Of a stretch of DNA of 64,000 bases, positions 15,391-24,425 are shown piece by piece; the first letter of the stretch is position 1; the number at the start of each line of letters is the position of its first letter. A program made the translations under genes and the position numbers. This DNA comes from an uncultured Alistipes sp. (lineage in GTDB: Bacteria > Bacteroidota > Bacteroidia > Bacteroidales > UBA932). Location: the NCBI GenBank assembly GCA_902388455.1, contig CABMPD010000014.1, positions 1 through 64,000 on the forward strand, written 5' to 3'. Below the pieces are notes generated by a model. It saw only the letters and a program-made list of their open reading frames with translations. It was not told the DNA's origin and did no database searches.

Positions 15391-16521
15391 ATGTGTAACG
15401 ACGAAGATATCAAATACATGCGGATGGCTCTCGCGCTGGCTGAGCGCGGCAGGGGGCACGTGGGGCCGAACCCGATGGTGGGGGCGGTGATAGTCCGCGA
15501 CGGAAGGGTGCTCGCTCAGGGCTGGCACCATGTCTGCGGCAGCCTGCATGCCGAGCGGGATGCGCTGGCCTCATGCAGTGAGTCTGTCGGGGGCGCGACG
15601 ATGTACGTGACCCTCGAGCCCTGCTGTCACCACGGCAAGCAGCCGCCCTGCACGGATGCCATAATCGCGGCCGGTATATCCCGGGTGGTCATGGCCATGA
15701 CTGATCCGAACCCTTTGGTGGCCGGACACGGAGCCGCCATCCTGCGGGAACACGGCATCGAAGTGACCTCAGGGGTACTCGAGGCCGAGGCCCGCCATCT
15801 CAACCGCATATTCATCAAGTACATAACCACGCGCCGTCCCTGGGTCGTGCTCAAATGGGCCATGACTCTCGACGGGCGCATAGCCGCTGTCTCCGGGGAC
15901 TCCAAGTGGGTGAGCGGGGAGCAGTCCCGCCTTCTGGTGCACGAGCTCCGGGGCCGGTATATGGGTATCGTGGCCGGCAAAGGTACGGTTCTGGCTGACG
16001 ACCCTATGCTCAACTGCCGCGTGGACGGGATGCGTCAGCCGGTGCGGATCATCGTGGACTCGAAGGCTTCCATGCCGCCGGACTGTCAGCTGGCCCGGAC
16101 TGCGCGGGAATACCGGACTGTGGTGGCGCATACGGATATGGCAGAGCCTCATAGGCTTGAGACCCTGCGCTCCTGCGGAGTAGAAACGCAGCTGTGCTCA
16201 GGCGGTGCGGACGGTATGGTGGATATAGAAGACATGCTGGGTCAGCTCGGGGCCATGAGGCTCGACTCGGTGCTTGTGGAGGGCGGCGGGGAGCTCAACT
16301 GGAGTTTAGTCCGCTCCGGGCTCGTGGACGAGTTCTACGTCTTCGTGGCTCCGAAGATAGTCGGAGGACGTGCCGCCAAGGGGCCGGTCGGAGGCTCCGG
16401 CTTCGGGACAATGGCAGCGGCCTGCGGGATGCGGGTCGATACGGTCGAAATGGTCGGGGAGGATATACTGATACACGGATTTTCAAGTAAATACGATAAG
16501 TCTAAATGTTTACAGGAATAA
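15391..16521 (+). CDS. ribD: bifunctional diaminohydroxyphosphoribosylaminopyrimidine deaminase / reductase
   Basis: A 376-residue enzyme for the second and third steps of riboflavin synthesis in the pyrimidine branch. The N-terminal deaminase domain has the zinc site H53-A-E55 and P-C78-C79...C87, with VGPNPMVGAVI before it. The C-terminal reductase domain (about 150-370) has WVVLKWAMTLDGRIA and LVEGGGELNWS. The frame is open for seven codons upstream, but that part runs through the terminator hairpin, so ATG at 15391 is chosen. It is the first gene of the operon and overlaps ribE by 16 bases. Regulation is by the FMN riboswitch just upstream. Confidence 0.95.
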   Translation: MCNDEDIKYMRMALALAERGRGHVGPNPMVGAVIVRDGRVLAQGWHHVCGSLHAERDALASCSESVGGATMYVTLEPCCHHGKQPPCTDAIIAAGISRVVMAMTDPNPLVAGHGAAILREHGIEVTSGVLEAEARHLNRIFIKYITTRRPWVVLKWAMTLDGRIAAVSGDSKWVSGEQSRLLVHELRGRYMGIVAGKGTVLADDPMLNCRVDGMRQPVRIIVDSKASMPPDCQLARTAREYRTVVAHTDMAEPHRLETLRSCGVETQLCSGGADGMVDIEDMLGQLGAMRLDSVLVEGGGELNWSLVRSGLVDEFYVFVAPKIVGGRAAKGPVGGSGFGTMAAACGMRVDTVEMVGEDILIHGFSSKYDKSKCLQE

Positions 16522-17183
16522 TAGAGGAAATAGGGACGGTCCGTTCCATCCGCGGAGGCGGATCGGGAGTGGTGCTGGATATCGAGGCATCTAAGGTGCT
16601 GGAAGGCACTGCGACAGGGGACAGTATCGCGGTCAATGGGGTATGCCTGACGGTGACTCCCGGCAGCGGGCATTTTACGGCTGACGCAATGCCGGAGACG
16701 CTGCGGCGTACGTCCTTAGGCGGTCTGAGGCCCGGCTCGAAGGTCAATTTAGAGCGGGCCATGGTCTGCGGAGGCCGCTTCGGCGGGCATCTCGTCTCGG
16801 GGCATGTGGACGCCTGTGGACGGGTGGCTGACCTTGTCCGGGACGGCATTGCCCTGGTTATGAGGGTGTCTGTGCCGTCCGATGTCCTGCGGTATGTGAC
16901 CCGGAAGGGGTCGGTGACTCTCGACGGGGTGAGCCTGACCGTGGCGTCGGTTTCGGATTCGGACAGCAGTTTTACAGTCTCGCTCATTCCGCACACTATG
17001 GCTTCGACGACGCTCCACCTTCTGAAACCGGGCTCTCCGGTCAATGTGGAGGTGGACATGCTGGCGCGGTATGTGGAGCGGCTACTGGCTGCCGGGGATG
17101 CTGCACCCGCTTCCGCACAGGTGGACAGCGGCTCTGCCGGGGGCGGAATTACAGAAGAATTTTTAAAGAAATATGGATTTTAA
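16506..17183 (+). CDS. ribE: riboflavin synthase, alpha subunit
   Basis: A 225-residue protein with the duplicated lumazine-binding barrel of riboflavin synthase. The N-terminus is the diagnostic MFTGIIEEIGTV, the first repeat holds NGVCLTV, and the second begins near residue 98 with GHLVSGHVD just before it and LDGVSLTV within it. It dismutates two 6,7-dimethyl-8-ribityllumazine molecules into riboflavin and the pyrimidinedione. The tail of about 30 residues after the second repeat (SAQVDSGSAGGGITEEF) is slightly longer than usual. It overlaps the end of ribD and is followed by ribBA after 3 bases. Confidence 0.95.
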   Translation: MFTGIIEEIGTVRSIRGGGSGVVLDIEASKVLEGTATGDSIAVNGVCLTVTPGSGHFTADAMPETLRRTSLGGLRPGSKVNLERAMVCGGRFGGHLVSGHVDACGRVADLVRDGIALVMRVSVPSDVLRYVTRKGSVTLDGVSLTVASVSDSDSSFTVSLIPHTMASTTLHLLKPGSPVNVEVDMLARYVERLLAAGDAAPASAQVDSGSAGGGITEEFLKKYGF

Positions 17184-17186
17184 TAT

Positions 17187-18410
17187 ATGGAACGTAAATT
17201 CAATACCATCGATGAGGCGGCCGAGGCTCTCCGCCAGGGACAGATTATCGTGGTCATCGACGATCCCGACCGGGAGAATGAGGGAGACCTGATCTGCGCC
17301 GCCCGTCACGCCACCACTGCCAATGTCAACTTCATGGCCTGCTACGGCAAGGGCCTGATATGTATGCCGATGAGCTCTGCTCTGACCCAAAAGCTGGGCT
17401 TAGGGCAGATGGTCTCGCACAATACCGACAATCACTGCACGGCCTTCACCGTGTCCATCGACCACGTCTCGACCGGTACGGGTATTTCGGCCATTGAGCG
17501 GTCGATCACTGCGATGAAGTCGGTGGAACCGGATGCTAAGCCGGAGGATTTCCGCCGTCCAGGGCACATGTTTCCTTTAGAGTCGCGTCCGGGCGGAGTG
17601 CTTCAGCGCCGCGGACACACTGAGGCCACTGTGGACCTGATGCGCATCGCCGGACTGGAGGAGTGCGGACTGTGCTGCGAGATTATGCGGGAGGACGGGG
17701 ACATGATGCGCACTACCGAGCTGATAGCCTTCGCCGCAGAGCACGGTCTTAGGATTATCACCGTGGACGACTTAGTGTCCTACCGCAAGCACCACGAGAA
17801 GTGGATGGAGAAGGTGACGGACGCGGCCCTGCCTACGAAGTACGGCAACTTCCGGATTATGGGCTACGTCAACCGCATTACCAAGGAACATCACTTAGCG
17901 ATAGTCAAGGGCGACATCACCACTCCCGAACCGGTGCTGTGCCGGATGCACTCGGAGTGCCTGACCGGAGACGTACTGGGCTCACTGCGCTGTGACTGCG
18001 GAGAGCAGCTGGCCGAGGCCCTCAGACGTATCGAGAAGGCCGGACGCGGAGTGCTGCTCTACCTGCGGCAGGAGGGACGCGGCATCGGGCTGATCAACAA
18101 GCTGCGGGCCTACGAGCTGCAGGACCAGGGTATGGATACTGTGGAGGCCAACTTAGCCTTAGGCTTCAAGGCTGACCTTCGCGACTACGATGTCGGCGGC
18201 GCCATCCTCTCCGACCTCGGCATCCGGAAACTGATACTGATGACCAACAATCCGATGAAGATCTTCGGTCTGGACCACTACGGCATCGAGGTGGTGGGCC
18301 GCGACCCCATCGAGATGACCTGCAATGAGAAGAACGAGGCCTACATGTACACCAAGTACAAGAAGATGGGCCACCTCCTCCATTTCGAGCAGAAGGAGCA
18401 CTTTAAGTAG
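17187..18410 (+). CDS. ribBA: 3,4-dihydroxy-2-butanone-4-phosphate synthase / GTP cyclohydrolase II
   Basis: A 407-residue fusion enzyme that feeds both branches of riboflavin synthesis. The N-terminal DHBP synthase domain (about 1-205) has IVVIDDPDRENEGDLICAA, and GVLQRRGHTEATVDLMRIAG. The C-terminal GTP cyclohydrolase II domain (about 208-405) carries the zinc site C-R-M-H-S-E-C-L...RCDCGEQL and the catalytic LRQEGRGIGLINK. All the diagnostic residues of both halves appear intact, so both activities are expected. It is the third gene of the operon; ribH follows after 30 bases. Confidence 0.95.
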   Translation: MERKFNTIDEAAEALRQGQIIVVIDDPDRENEGDLICAARHATTANVNFMACYGKGLICMPMSSALTQKLGLGQMVSHNTDNHCTAFTVSIDHVSTGTGISAIERSITAMKSVEPDAKPEDFRRPGHMFPLESRPGGVLQRRGHTEATVDLMRIAGLEECGLCCEIMREDGDMMRTTELIAFAAEHGLRIITVDDLVSYRKHHEKWMEKVTDAALPTKYGNFRIMGYVNRITKEHHLAIVKGDITTPEPVLCRMHSECLTGDVLGSLRCDCGEQLAEALRRIEKAGRGVLLYLRQEGRGIGLINKLRAYELQDQGMDTVEANLALGFKADLRDYDVGGAILSDLGIRKLILMTNNPMKIFGLDHYGIEVVGRDPIEMTCNEKNEAYMYTKYKKMGHLLHFEQKEHFK

Positions 18411-18440
18411 AAATAGAAAACAATAAATACAAAGTCAACC

Positions 18441-18902
18441 ATGAAAGTAATAGAAGGCAATCTGTCAGCCGCCGGCCAGAGGATAGGCATCGTAGCGGCC
18501 CGTTTCAACGAATTCATCACTTCCAAGCTGCTTGGCGGGGCGGAGGACTCGTTCCTGCGTCACGGCGGTGCGGGGGAGAATCTCGAGGTGGCCTGGGTGC
18601 CCGGAGCGTTCGAGATTCCGTTCGTAGCTAAGAAGATGGCTCTCTCCGGCAAGTACGATGCTATCGTCTGTCTCGGAGCCGTAATCCGCGGGGCTACCCC
18701 TCACTTCGATATGGTCGCCAATGAGGCCACCAAGGGTATAGCCCACGTCGGTCTGGAGTGCAACGTCCCCGTCATCTTCGGCGTCCTGACCACCGACTCC
18801 ATCGAGCAGGCCGTAGAACGCGCAGGCACCAAGGCCGGCAACAAAGGCTTCGACGCCATGACCACCGCTATCGAGATGGTCAATCTCGCCCGCCAGTTTT
18901 GA
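18441..18902 (+). CDS. ribH: 6,7-dimethyl-8-ribityllumazine synthase
   Basis: A 153-residue protein of the usual size for lumazine synthase. Key segments are [34 protein letters not shown], and [20 protein letters not shown], where the histidine is the catalytic base region. It condenses the ribBA and ribD products into the lumazine that ribE uses. It is the last riboflavin gene, and a long palindromic element begins 20 bases after its stop. Confidence 0.95.
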   Translation: MKVIEGNLSAAGQRIGIVAARFNEFITSKLLGGAEDSFLRHGGAGENLEVAWVPGAFEIPFVAKKMALSGKYDAIVCLGAVIRGATPHFDMVANEATKGIAHVGLECNVPVIFGVLTTDSIEQAVERAGTKAGNKGFDAMTTAIEMVNLARQF

Positions 18903-18922
18903 CGAGATCCGATCTGGTTCAG

Positions 18923-19023
18923 CCGGATAAAGTATTACCCTCTGAAGGTCCTCCCCACCACTTCGTGGCGGGTCCCCTCCCTTTTCGGGAGCCAAAGCCT
19001 TCAGAGGGTAATACTTTATCCGG
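18923..19023 (+). repeat. long palindromic intergenic element, copy A
   Basis: A perfect 26-bp inverted repeat, CCGGATAAAGTATTACCCTC... (18923-18948 with 18998-19023), encloses a 49-base core. The core has, in order, CCTCCCC, a hairpin around ACTTCGT, GGGTCCCCTCCC, a CTCCC-GGGAG hairpin and GCCAAAG. The same core pattern, with different stems, occurs on the minus strand at 21435-21578. It begins 20 bases after the ribH stop. Confidence 0.8.
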
Positions 19024-19034
19024 CACTGCCGCTA

Positions 19035-19083
19035 CCGCAACGGCAGCGTTTCCCGTGATTCGGTGCCGTTGTGGCAAGCCCGT
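19035..19083. repeat. CAACGGCA palindrome, copy 1
   Basis: CCGCAACGGCA (19035-19045) faces TGCCGTTGTGG (19064-19074) across GCGTTTCCCGTGATTCGG. The 49-base unit recurs at 19140-19188 with two mismatches. Confidence 0.75.
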
Positions 19084-19139
19084 ACATGATGAACCTCATC
19101 GCCATGCCGTCTGAGGCGTGTGAGCGTACCCGGCTCTTG

Positions 19140-19188
19140 CCGCAACGGCAGCGTTTCCCATGATTCGGTGCCGTTGTGGCAGGCCCGT
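19140..19188. repeat. CAACGGCA palindrome, copy 2
   Basis: The direct repeat of copy 1, same orientation, 105 bases further on, with G-to-A changes inside the loop and after the right arm. Confidence 0.75.
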
Positions 19189-19242
19189 GCAGAGGCAACT
19201 GCTTCTACACGTCTTGTAGAGCAGTCTGTTCCTTTTCACCGA

Positions 19243-19286
19243 TACGACAACGGCAGCAAATCGCGGAATTTGCTGCCGTTGTTGTA
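19243..19286. repeat. CAACGGCA palindrome, copy 3
   Basis: ACAACGGCAGCAAA and TTTGCTGCCGTTGT form a perfect stem around TCGCGGAA. The middle differs from copies 1 and 2 while the arm core CAACGGCA/TGCCGTTG is kept. The whole stretch 18903-19371 holds only this repeat family and element A, with no gene. Confidence 0.75.
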
Positions 19287-19371
19287 TAAGGTGGTTGTAT
19301 GTATGCGTATCAGAGTAGATGGAATGCGGATGTGGTTGTGTTGCTTGACAGCGATTTGCATCCGCAGCCGG

Positions 19372-21384
19372 CTACAGCAGGTGATTGTAGACTTTCAGAT
19401 TGGTGATGCGGCTATGGAAGTCTCCGGCCTGCTGCAGGGGGAATACGAGGGTGGGGACGTAGTACATCACGCTCTCGCCTTCGTTGTGCCAGCGCTTTTC
19501 GGTCTCGAGGCGGTCGATGACGCGGCCGTTGATGATCAGGGTCGTGGAGCGGTTGTCACCCTTGACCGTGACTTCGAGCCGGTCGCCGTCCTGAATGCTG
19601 TAGCGGAAGGTGTTGAGGTAGCCGTCGCGGGCGAAGCCCATCATGCCGCTGACCGGGTCGCTGAGATAGAATACGGCGTCCTCTGAGCGGAACAGCTCTG
19701 TGCCTGGTTTCTCGGCGGCACCCTCGACGGTGAAGCTGACGGTGTAGTCATAGCCGATCTCGGGATAGGGCATGACTGTGCCGGGAGCCACCTCGGCCAT
19801 CTCCAGCACGCAGCCGGGCTCAGTGCCGATGCGGCCTGCGAAGTTGATGCCGGGAGCCTCGCGCACACAGGAGCGGGTGCTGTCGAAGCCGGCGTAGGGC
19901 AGGGAGGTCTCCGCACCGGTCCACATCTTCACGGACAGAGTCTGCAGGGCGGGGAAGAGCCGGTAGTGGATATCCTTGACCGATATACCGTTGCCGGCAT
20001 GGTCGTTCCATACGGCGAACATGCCGCCGAGGATGGATGTGTCGCGCTCGGCGAATACGGCGTCACCTACATGGGCGGGAGTCCAGTTCTCGTAGAGATA
20101 TTTCTCGTTGAGGTAGTCGTAGTAGTAGCCGGCTGCGGGTACGATGTAGACCAGACCGTCGGGTATGGAGATGAGCTTGTAGCCGTCCTCCACCATCTGT
20201 TTGGGATCGGCATAGCCGTTGTACCATGCGTTCATTATCACGTTCTCCGACTTGACCGGAGTCTCTCCGTCAGCGTGAGTGAGGGCACCCCAGACTACGG
20301 CCTGCTTGCCGTAGCTCTCGACGAGGCGGATGTAGTGGTCGGTGAAGTAGCGGAATTTCTCCACGACTTCCTTGTCCTTGTTGGAGTACTCGTCTGTGCC
20401 GATATGCACCTTGGGACCACGGAAGACCGGCTCCTCCCCTTCGAGATATTCCTTGAAGAGGGCGTCCACGAACTCGTAGGTCTCGGGCTTGAACAGGTCC
20501 AGATGGTCCATGCCGTACTCCTCGGAGCCTATCTCCGGCATGTAGCGGGTGAGGGCCAGGGAATGGGCGGGCACGTCTATCTCCGGGATAATCTCCACGT
20601 ACATGCCTGCGGACTCCTCCTGGAAGTCGATGAACTCGGCCTTGGTATAATGACCGTCACGGGCGGTAAGTCCGGGGTAGGTGTCGCACTCGATGCGGAA
20701 TGCTGCGTAGGTGCGGTCCCAGTCCCCTCCGAAGTACTGCTTGAAGCCGTTGTCATTGAGGTGAATCTGGAGGGTGTTCATCTTGTAGTAGGCCATGATG
20801 CGGGAGAGCTTGCGCAGGTAGCTCATCGGAATGTACTTGCGGCCGCAGTCCATCATGAAGCCGCGGATGCCGTAGTCGGGCCAGTCGAGAATCCTGCCGC
20901 AGGTCAGGTCAATGCCATCGGTCTCAGCGTCAGCCTGCAGGGCGCGGTCAGCCAGCTGCAGCAGGGTCTGCGTCCCCCAGTACACGCCGCGGGCAGTTGA
21001 GGCGGAAAGCCGCACGTGGTCAGTAATATTGAGCGAATAGCTCTCGGTGCTGCCGCCGCTGAGCTTGTCCAGCTTCTTGTCGGTCTTGATTTCCAGGACA
21101 ATATCTCCTTTCCCACCTTTTCCGGCGACAACCTCCGGCTTAAAGCCGGCAACAGTGTTCCAGTCCTCTGCCAGCATTCCGGCTATCCGCAGCAGCTCCT
21201 CGTCCCCGGACGGCACGGCTATCCGCATTGTCCCGGAAATGGTCAGGTCTCCTTTGCCGGCCTCCCAGGTCTTCAGCTCCGGAATAACAAACGGTTTGGA
21301 GTTCTCCACAGTCGCGGCAAAAGCATTGACGGAACATAATACAGCAGCGAGTACGCTGATAAAAAAATACATAGGTCGTTTCAT
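19372..21384 (-). CDS. beta-N-acetylhexosaminidase, glycoside hydrolase family 20
   Basis: A 670-residue secreted enzyme. Residues 1-23 are a signal peptide (FFISVLAAVLCSVNAFA). Residues 25-160 are the GH20b accessory domain, about 165-500 the catalytic barrel starting DWPDYGIRGFMMDCGRKYIP, and the last 150 or so a laminin-G/concanavalin-like domain (GDRLEVTVKGDNRSTTLIIN). The catalytic pair is D331-E332 in HIGTDEYS. The active-site Trp-rich end MFAVWNDHAGN is present. It would remove terminal GlcNAc or GalNAc from host or dietary glycans in the periplasm or at the surface. It is not in a SusC/D cluster. Confidence 0.88.
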   Translation of the reverse strand: MKRPMYFFISVLAAVLCSVNAFAATVENSKPFVIPELKTWEAGKGDLTISGTMRIAVPSGDEELLRIAGMLAEDWNTVAGFKPEVVAGKGGKGDIVLEIKTDKKLDKLSGGSTESYSLNITDHVRLSASTARGVYWGTQTLLQLADRALQADAETDGIDLTCGRILDWPDYGIRGFMMDCGRKYIPMSYLRKLSRIMAYYKMNTLQIHLNDNGFKQYFGGDWDRTYAAFRIECDTYPGLTARDGHYTKAEFIDFQEESAGMYVEIIPEIDVPAHSLALTRYMPEIGSEEYGMDHLDLFKPETYEFVDALFKEYLEGEEPVFRGPKVHIGTDEYSNKDKEVVEKFRYFTDHYIRLVESYGKQAVVWGALTHADGETPVKSENVIMNAWYNGYADPKQMVEDGYKLISIPDGLVYIVPAAGYYYDYLNEKYLYENWTPAHVGDAVFAERDTSILGGMFAVWNDHAGNGISVKDIHYRLFPALQTLSVKMWTGAETSLPYAGFDSTRSCVREAPGINFAGRIGTEPGCVLEMAEVAPGTVMPYPEIGYDYTVSFTVEGAAEKPGTELFRSEDAVFYLSDPVSGMMGFARDGYLNTFRYSIQDGDRLEVTVKGDNRSTTLIINGRVIDRLETEKRWHNEGESVMYYVPTLVFPLQQAGDFHSRITNLKVYNHLL

Positions 21385-21434
21385 GTCTCTGTTTTTGATT
21401 TCAAGATGTTGTTATTGAGTTGTGTTGACTTGAC

Positions 21435-21578
21435 GACAGGTATAGGACATCTGGAAAAGACTTGCCGCCCTCGGCACTAGAGGGAGGGACCCATTGTTGA
21501 GTATCACCGAATTACGAAGTAACGAGCTGATACTCACGATGGGAGGGCCTGGTCTTTTCCAGATGTCCTATATCTGTC
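21435..21578 (-). repeat. long palindromic intergenic element, copy B
   Basis: A 27-bp inverted repeat with one mismatch (21435-21461 with 21552-21578; core AGGACATCTGGAAAAGAC) encloses a 90-base core. Read on the minus strand the core has CCTCCC, a hairpin with ACTTCGT at its tip, GGGTCCCTCCC (21492-21482), then a GAGGG/CCCTC hairpin and GGCAAG. This is the same order as copy A. On the minus strand it begins 29 bases after the bcp stop. Confidence 0.8.
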
Positions 21579-21607
21579 CTGAACGTCATTGTTATATATG
21601 GCTTGAA

Positions 21608-22066
21608 CTATTTAAGTATCTGGGCAGTATGGTTCTTCGTGTCGACCTTGGAGATGATGTCGGTGATGACGCCGTTCTCATCGATGACGTAGGTCTTGCG
21701 GAGGGTTCCCATGCTGACCTTGCCGTAGTTCTTCTTCTCGCCCCAGGCCTCGTAAGCCTGGAGAATAGCGGTCTCCGGATCGGAAATAAGGGGAAACGGC
21801 AGCCCGTACTTAGCGATGAACTTCTGGTGCGAGGCCGTACTGTCCTTGCTGACACCCACTACGGCATAGCCGAGGTCGAGAAACCGCTGATAGTTGTCCC
21901 TGAGGTCGCAGGCCTCGGCCGTACAGCCGGGAGTGCTGTCCTTGGGATAAAAGTAGAGGACGAGCCTGCGTCCTGCAAAGTCACTCAGGCGGATGATGTT
22001 ACCGTCCTGGTCCGGGCCCTCGAAGTACGGGGCCTTGTCTCCTTTCTGAAGCATAGTATTGTGCAT
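21608..22066 (-). CDS. bcp: thiol peroxidase (peroxiredoxin, Bcp/PrxQ type)
   Basis: A 152-residue atypical 2-Cys peroxiredoxin. The active site is DSTPGCTAEACDLRD with the peroxidatic cysteine in PGCT and the resolving cysteine five residues later, as in PrxQ/Bcp. LVLYFYPKD precedes it and GTLRKTYVIDENG follows. It reduces hydrogen peroxide and organic hydroperoxides with thioredoxin. A second possible start, ATG at 22054 (MLQKGDKAPYF), is equally good. It follows maeB after 10 bases on the same strand and is followed by palindromic element B. Confidence 0.92.
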   Translation of the reverse strand: MHNTMLQKGDKAPYFEGPDQDGNIIRLSDFAGRRLVLYFYPKDSTPGCTAEACDLRDNYQRFLDLGYAVVGVSKDSTASHQKFIAKYGLPFPLISDPETAILQAYEAWGEKKNYGKVSMGTLRKTYVIDENGVITDIISKVDTKNHTAQILK

Positions 22067-22076
22067 TTAAATTACA

Positions 22077-24410
22077 TTATCTGTCGAGCAGGCAGTTGCC
22101 GGCCTTGAGGTAGATGGCTGCGTCTAATGACGCCAATGTCGCTATGTTTACTATCTCCCGCACAGGAGCGTCCACCGAAATAAAGTGCACGGGCTTGTTG
22201 AGCCCTATCTGGATAGGACCGATGGCCTCGCCCGCTCCCATCTCCATCATCATGCGCCAGGCGGCGGAGGAGGAGTTGAGGTCCGGGAAAATCAGAGTGT
22301 TCACGTCCTTGCCCTGCAGGCGGTTGAAAGGATAGGTGCGGTCGCGCAGCTGCTTGTTGAGCGCCACATCGACACGCATCTCGCCGTCCACCACCATGTC
22401 GGGGTACCGCTGGTGCAGGATCTCGACGGCCTGATGGACTGCCGACGGGGTACCGCAGGTTCCGGAGGGACAGGCGGCGGATGTACCTTCCTGGATATTG
22501 GAACCGAAGTTGCTGTAGGAGAGCATGGCGATGACGGGGTCGAATGCGTAGTATTCCACCGCACCGGTAGTAAGACGGGCGATGTCCACTAAGGTGGAGG
22601 CATCGGTGCGCTCGTTGATCATAGTGTCGGCCAGGAAGAACACACCCCTCTTGGTATTGAGAATGTGCATCGTCGCGAATGTGCTGTATCCCTGACGGAT
22701 GCCGATGATATCGCGGGCGATGGAGGCTACCGCCACGTTATTGGTATAGGTGCCGGCTATGAAGGCGTCCGCATCGCCGCTCTCGACCATCATCATGCCG
22801 AAGTAGTTGCGGTCGAACATCTTCTCGTACGCGTCCTGACGGGTGTACCCCTTGCGGGCGAGCTTGGTGGCCAGGGCCTCCGCGTAGCTTTCCCTCCGGG
22901 CTTTCTCGTCCGGATGCCTGGGATTGACGATCTCCACACCATCGAGCGACAGTCCGAGACCTGCGGCCCTTTTCCCGATAAGCTCCGCATTGCCCAGCAG
23001 GACGGGGCGGCAGAGTCCCTCCGAACCTGCCTGTACGGCTGCCTCCAGCATATTGTCCGTATTGCCTTCCCCGAAGACCACCCGCATGGGCTGGCAGCGG
23101 GCCACATCGGCGAAACGGCGGACGAGCTTGTTGTCATAGCCCATCATCTCCTGCAGGTGCTCTTCGTACTCTTCCCAGTCGGTGATATGCCTGCGGGCTA
23201 CTCCGGATTTCATGGCTGCCTTTGCCACGGCAGGGGCAACAGCTGAGAGCAGTCTGGGATCAAGTGGCTTGGGCAGGATGTACTGGCGTCCGTAGCGGAA
23301 ACTCTCTTCGATGTTGTATGCCGCATTGACGACAGAGGGGACGGGCTGCTTGGCCAGCGCGGCTATGGCGTAGACGGCGGCCAGCTTCATCTCCTCGTTG
23401 ATGGCTGTGGCGCGTACGTCCAGGGCTCCGCGGAAGATGTAGGGGAATCCGAGGACGTTGTTGATCTGGTTGGGGTAGTCCGAGCGGCCGGTGGCGAATA
23501 TCAGGTCGTCGCGGGAGGCCATGGCCTCGGAATACTCTATCTCGGGGTCGGGATTGGCCAGGGCAAATACGACCGGGCGGTCGGCCATCGTGCGGATCAT
23601 CTCCTTGGTCAGGACGTTGCGTACGGAAAGGCCCAGGAAGACGTCGGCGCCGACAAGGGCTTCGGCCAGGGTGTGCACGTCGCGGTCAGTGGCGAAGGTC
23701 CGCTTCATGGCGTTGAGGTCGGTGCGGGAAGTGGAGATAACTCCCTTGCTGTCGCACATTACGATGTTCTCCCGGCGCACACCGAGCTCGATGTAGAGGT
23801 TGGTGCAGGCGACGGCGGCGGCACCTGCTCCGTTGACCACCAGCCGGATGTCCTCTATCTTCTTGTTCTGCAGCTCCAGGGCGTTGAGCAGGCCCGCGGC
23901 CGAGATGATGGCCGTGCCGTGCTGGTCGTCGTGCATCACTGGGATGTCGCACTCCTCCTTGAGCCTGCGCTCTATCTCGAAGCACTCCGGGGCCTTGATG
24001 TCCTCGAGGTTGATGCCTCCGAAGGTGGGGGCTATGGCCTTGACGGCGGCGATGAATTTCTCCGGATCCTTCTCGTTCAGCTCTATGTCGTAGCAGTCCA
24101 GTCCAGCGAATATCTTGAACAGAAGGGCCTTCCCCTCCATCACGGGCTTGCCGGCGAGGGCTCCGATGTCGCCCAGACCGAGGACGGCCGTGCCGTTGGA
24201 GATGACGGCCATGAGATTGCCCTTGTTGGTGTATTCGTAGGCGTCTTCCGCGCGGTCCTTGATCTCCAGGCAGGGGTAGGCCACGCCGGGAGAATAGGCC
24301 AGGGAAAGGTCGTGCTGGGAAGAGTAGGGTTTGGTGGGCAGGGTCTCTATCTTGCCCGGACGGCCGAGACGGTGATAGTCCAGGGCCGCTTTCTTATTGT
24401 TGTCTGACAT
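22077..24410 (-). CDS. maeB: NADP-dependent malic enzyme with phosphotransacetylase-like domain
   Basis: A 777-residue MaeB-type enzyme. Residues 1-430 are the malic-enzyme part: [15 protein letters not shown], the metal/catalytic [12 protein letters not shown] and HDDQHGTA, and the dinucleotide fold [16 protein letters not shown]. Residues about 440-777 are a phosphate acetyl/butyryltransferase-like domain ([30 protein letters not shown]), which is thought to be regulatory (acetyl-CoA binding) rather than catalytic. It turns malate into pyruvate, CO2 and NADPH. It lies between a metallophosphoesterase gene and bcp in one orientation with 10-15 base gaps. Confidence 0.93.
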   Translation of the reverse strand: MSDNNKKAALDYHRLGRPGKIETLPTKPYSSQHDLSLAYSPGVAYPCLEIKDRAEDAYEYTNKGNLMAVISNGTAVLGLGDIGALAGKPVMEGKALLFKIFAGLDCYDIELNEKDPEKFIAAVKAIAPTFGGINLEDIKAPECFEIERRLKEECDIPVMHDDQHGTAIISAAGLLNALELQNKKIEDIRLVVNGAGAAAVACTNLYIELGVRRENIVMCDSKGVISTSRTDLNAMKRTFATDRDVHTLAEALVGADVFLGLSVRNVLTKEMIRTMADRPVVFALANPDPEIEYSEAMASRDDLIFATGRSDYPNQINNVLGFPYIFRGALDVRATAINEEMKLAAVYAIAALAKQPVPSVVNAAYNIEESFRYGRQYILPKPLDPRLLSAVAPAVAKAAMKSGVARRHITDWEEYEEHLQEMMGYDNKLVRRFADVARCQPMRVVFGEGNTDNMLEAAVQAGSEGLCRPVLLGNAELIGKRAAGLGLSLDGVEIVNPRHPDEKARRESYAEALATKLARKGYTRQDAYEKMFDRNYFGMMMVESGDADAFIAGTYTNNVAVASIARDIIGIRQGYSTFATMHILNTKRGVFFLADTMINERTDASTLVDIARLTTGAVEYYAFDPVIAMLSYSNFGSNIQEGTSAACPSGTCGTPSAVHQAVEILHQRYPDMVVDGEMRVDVALNKQLRDRTYPFNRLQGKDVNTLIFPDLNSSSAAWRMMMEMGAGEAIGPIQIGLNKPVHFISVDAPVREIVNIATLASLDAAIYLKAGNCLLDR

Positions 24411-24425
24411 GGTTTCAGGATGTGG

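Noticed and set aside
19035..19286. CRISPR array
   Set aside because: Three related palindromes, but spacing is uneven, units are about 49 bases with two mismatches, and no cas genes are near.
19120..19686. 188-codon plus-strand open frame
   Set aside because: It starts in palindromic repeats and continues antisense to the GH20 gene.
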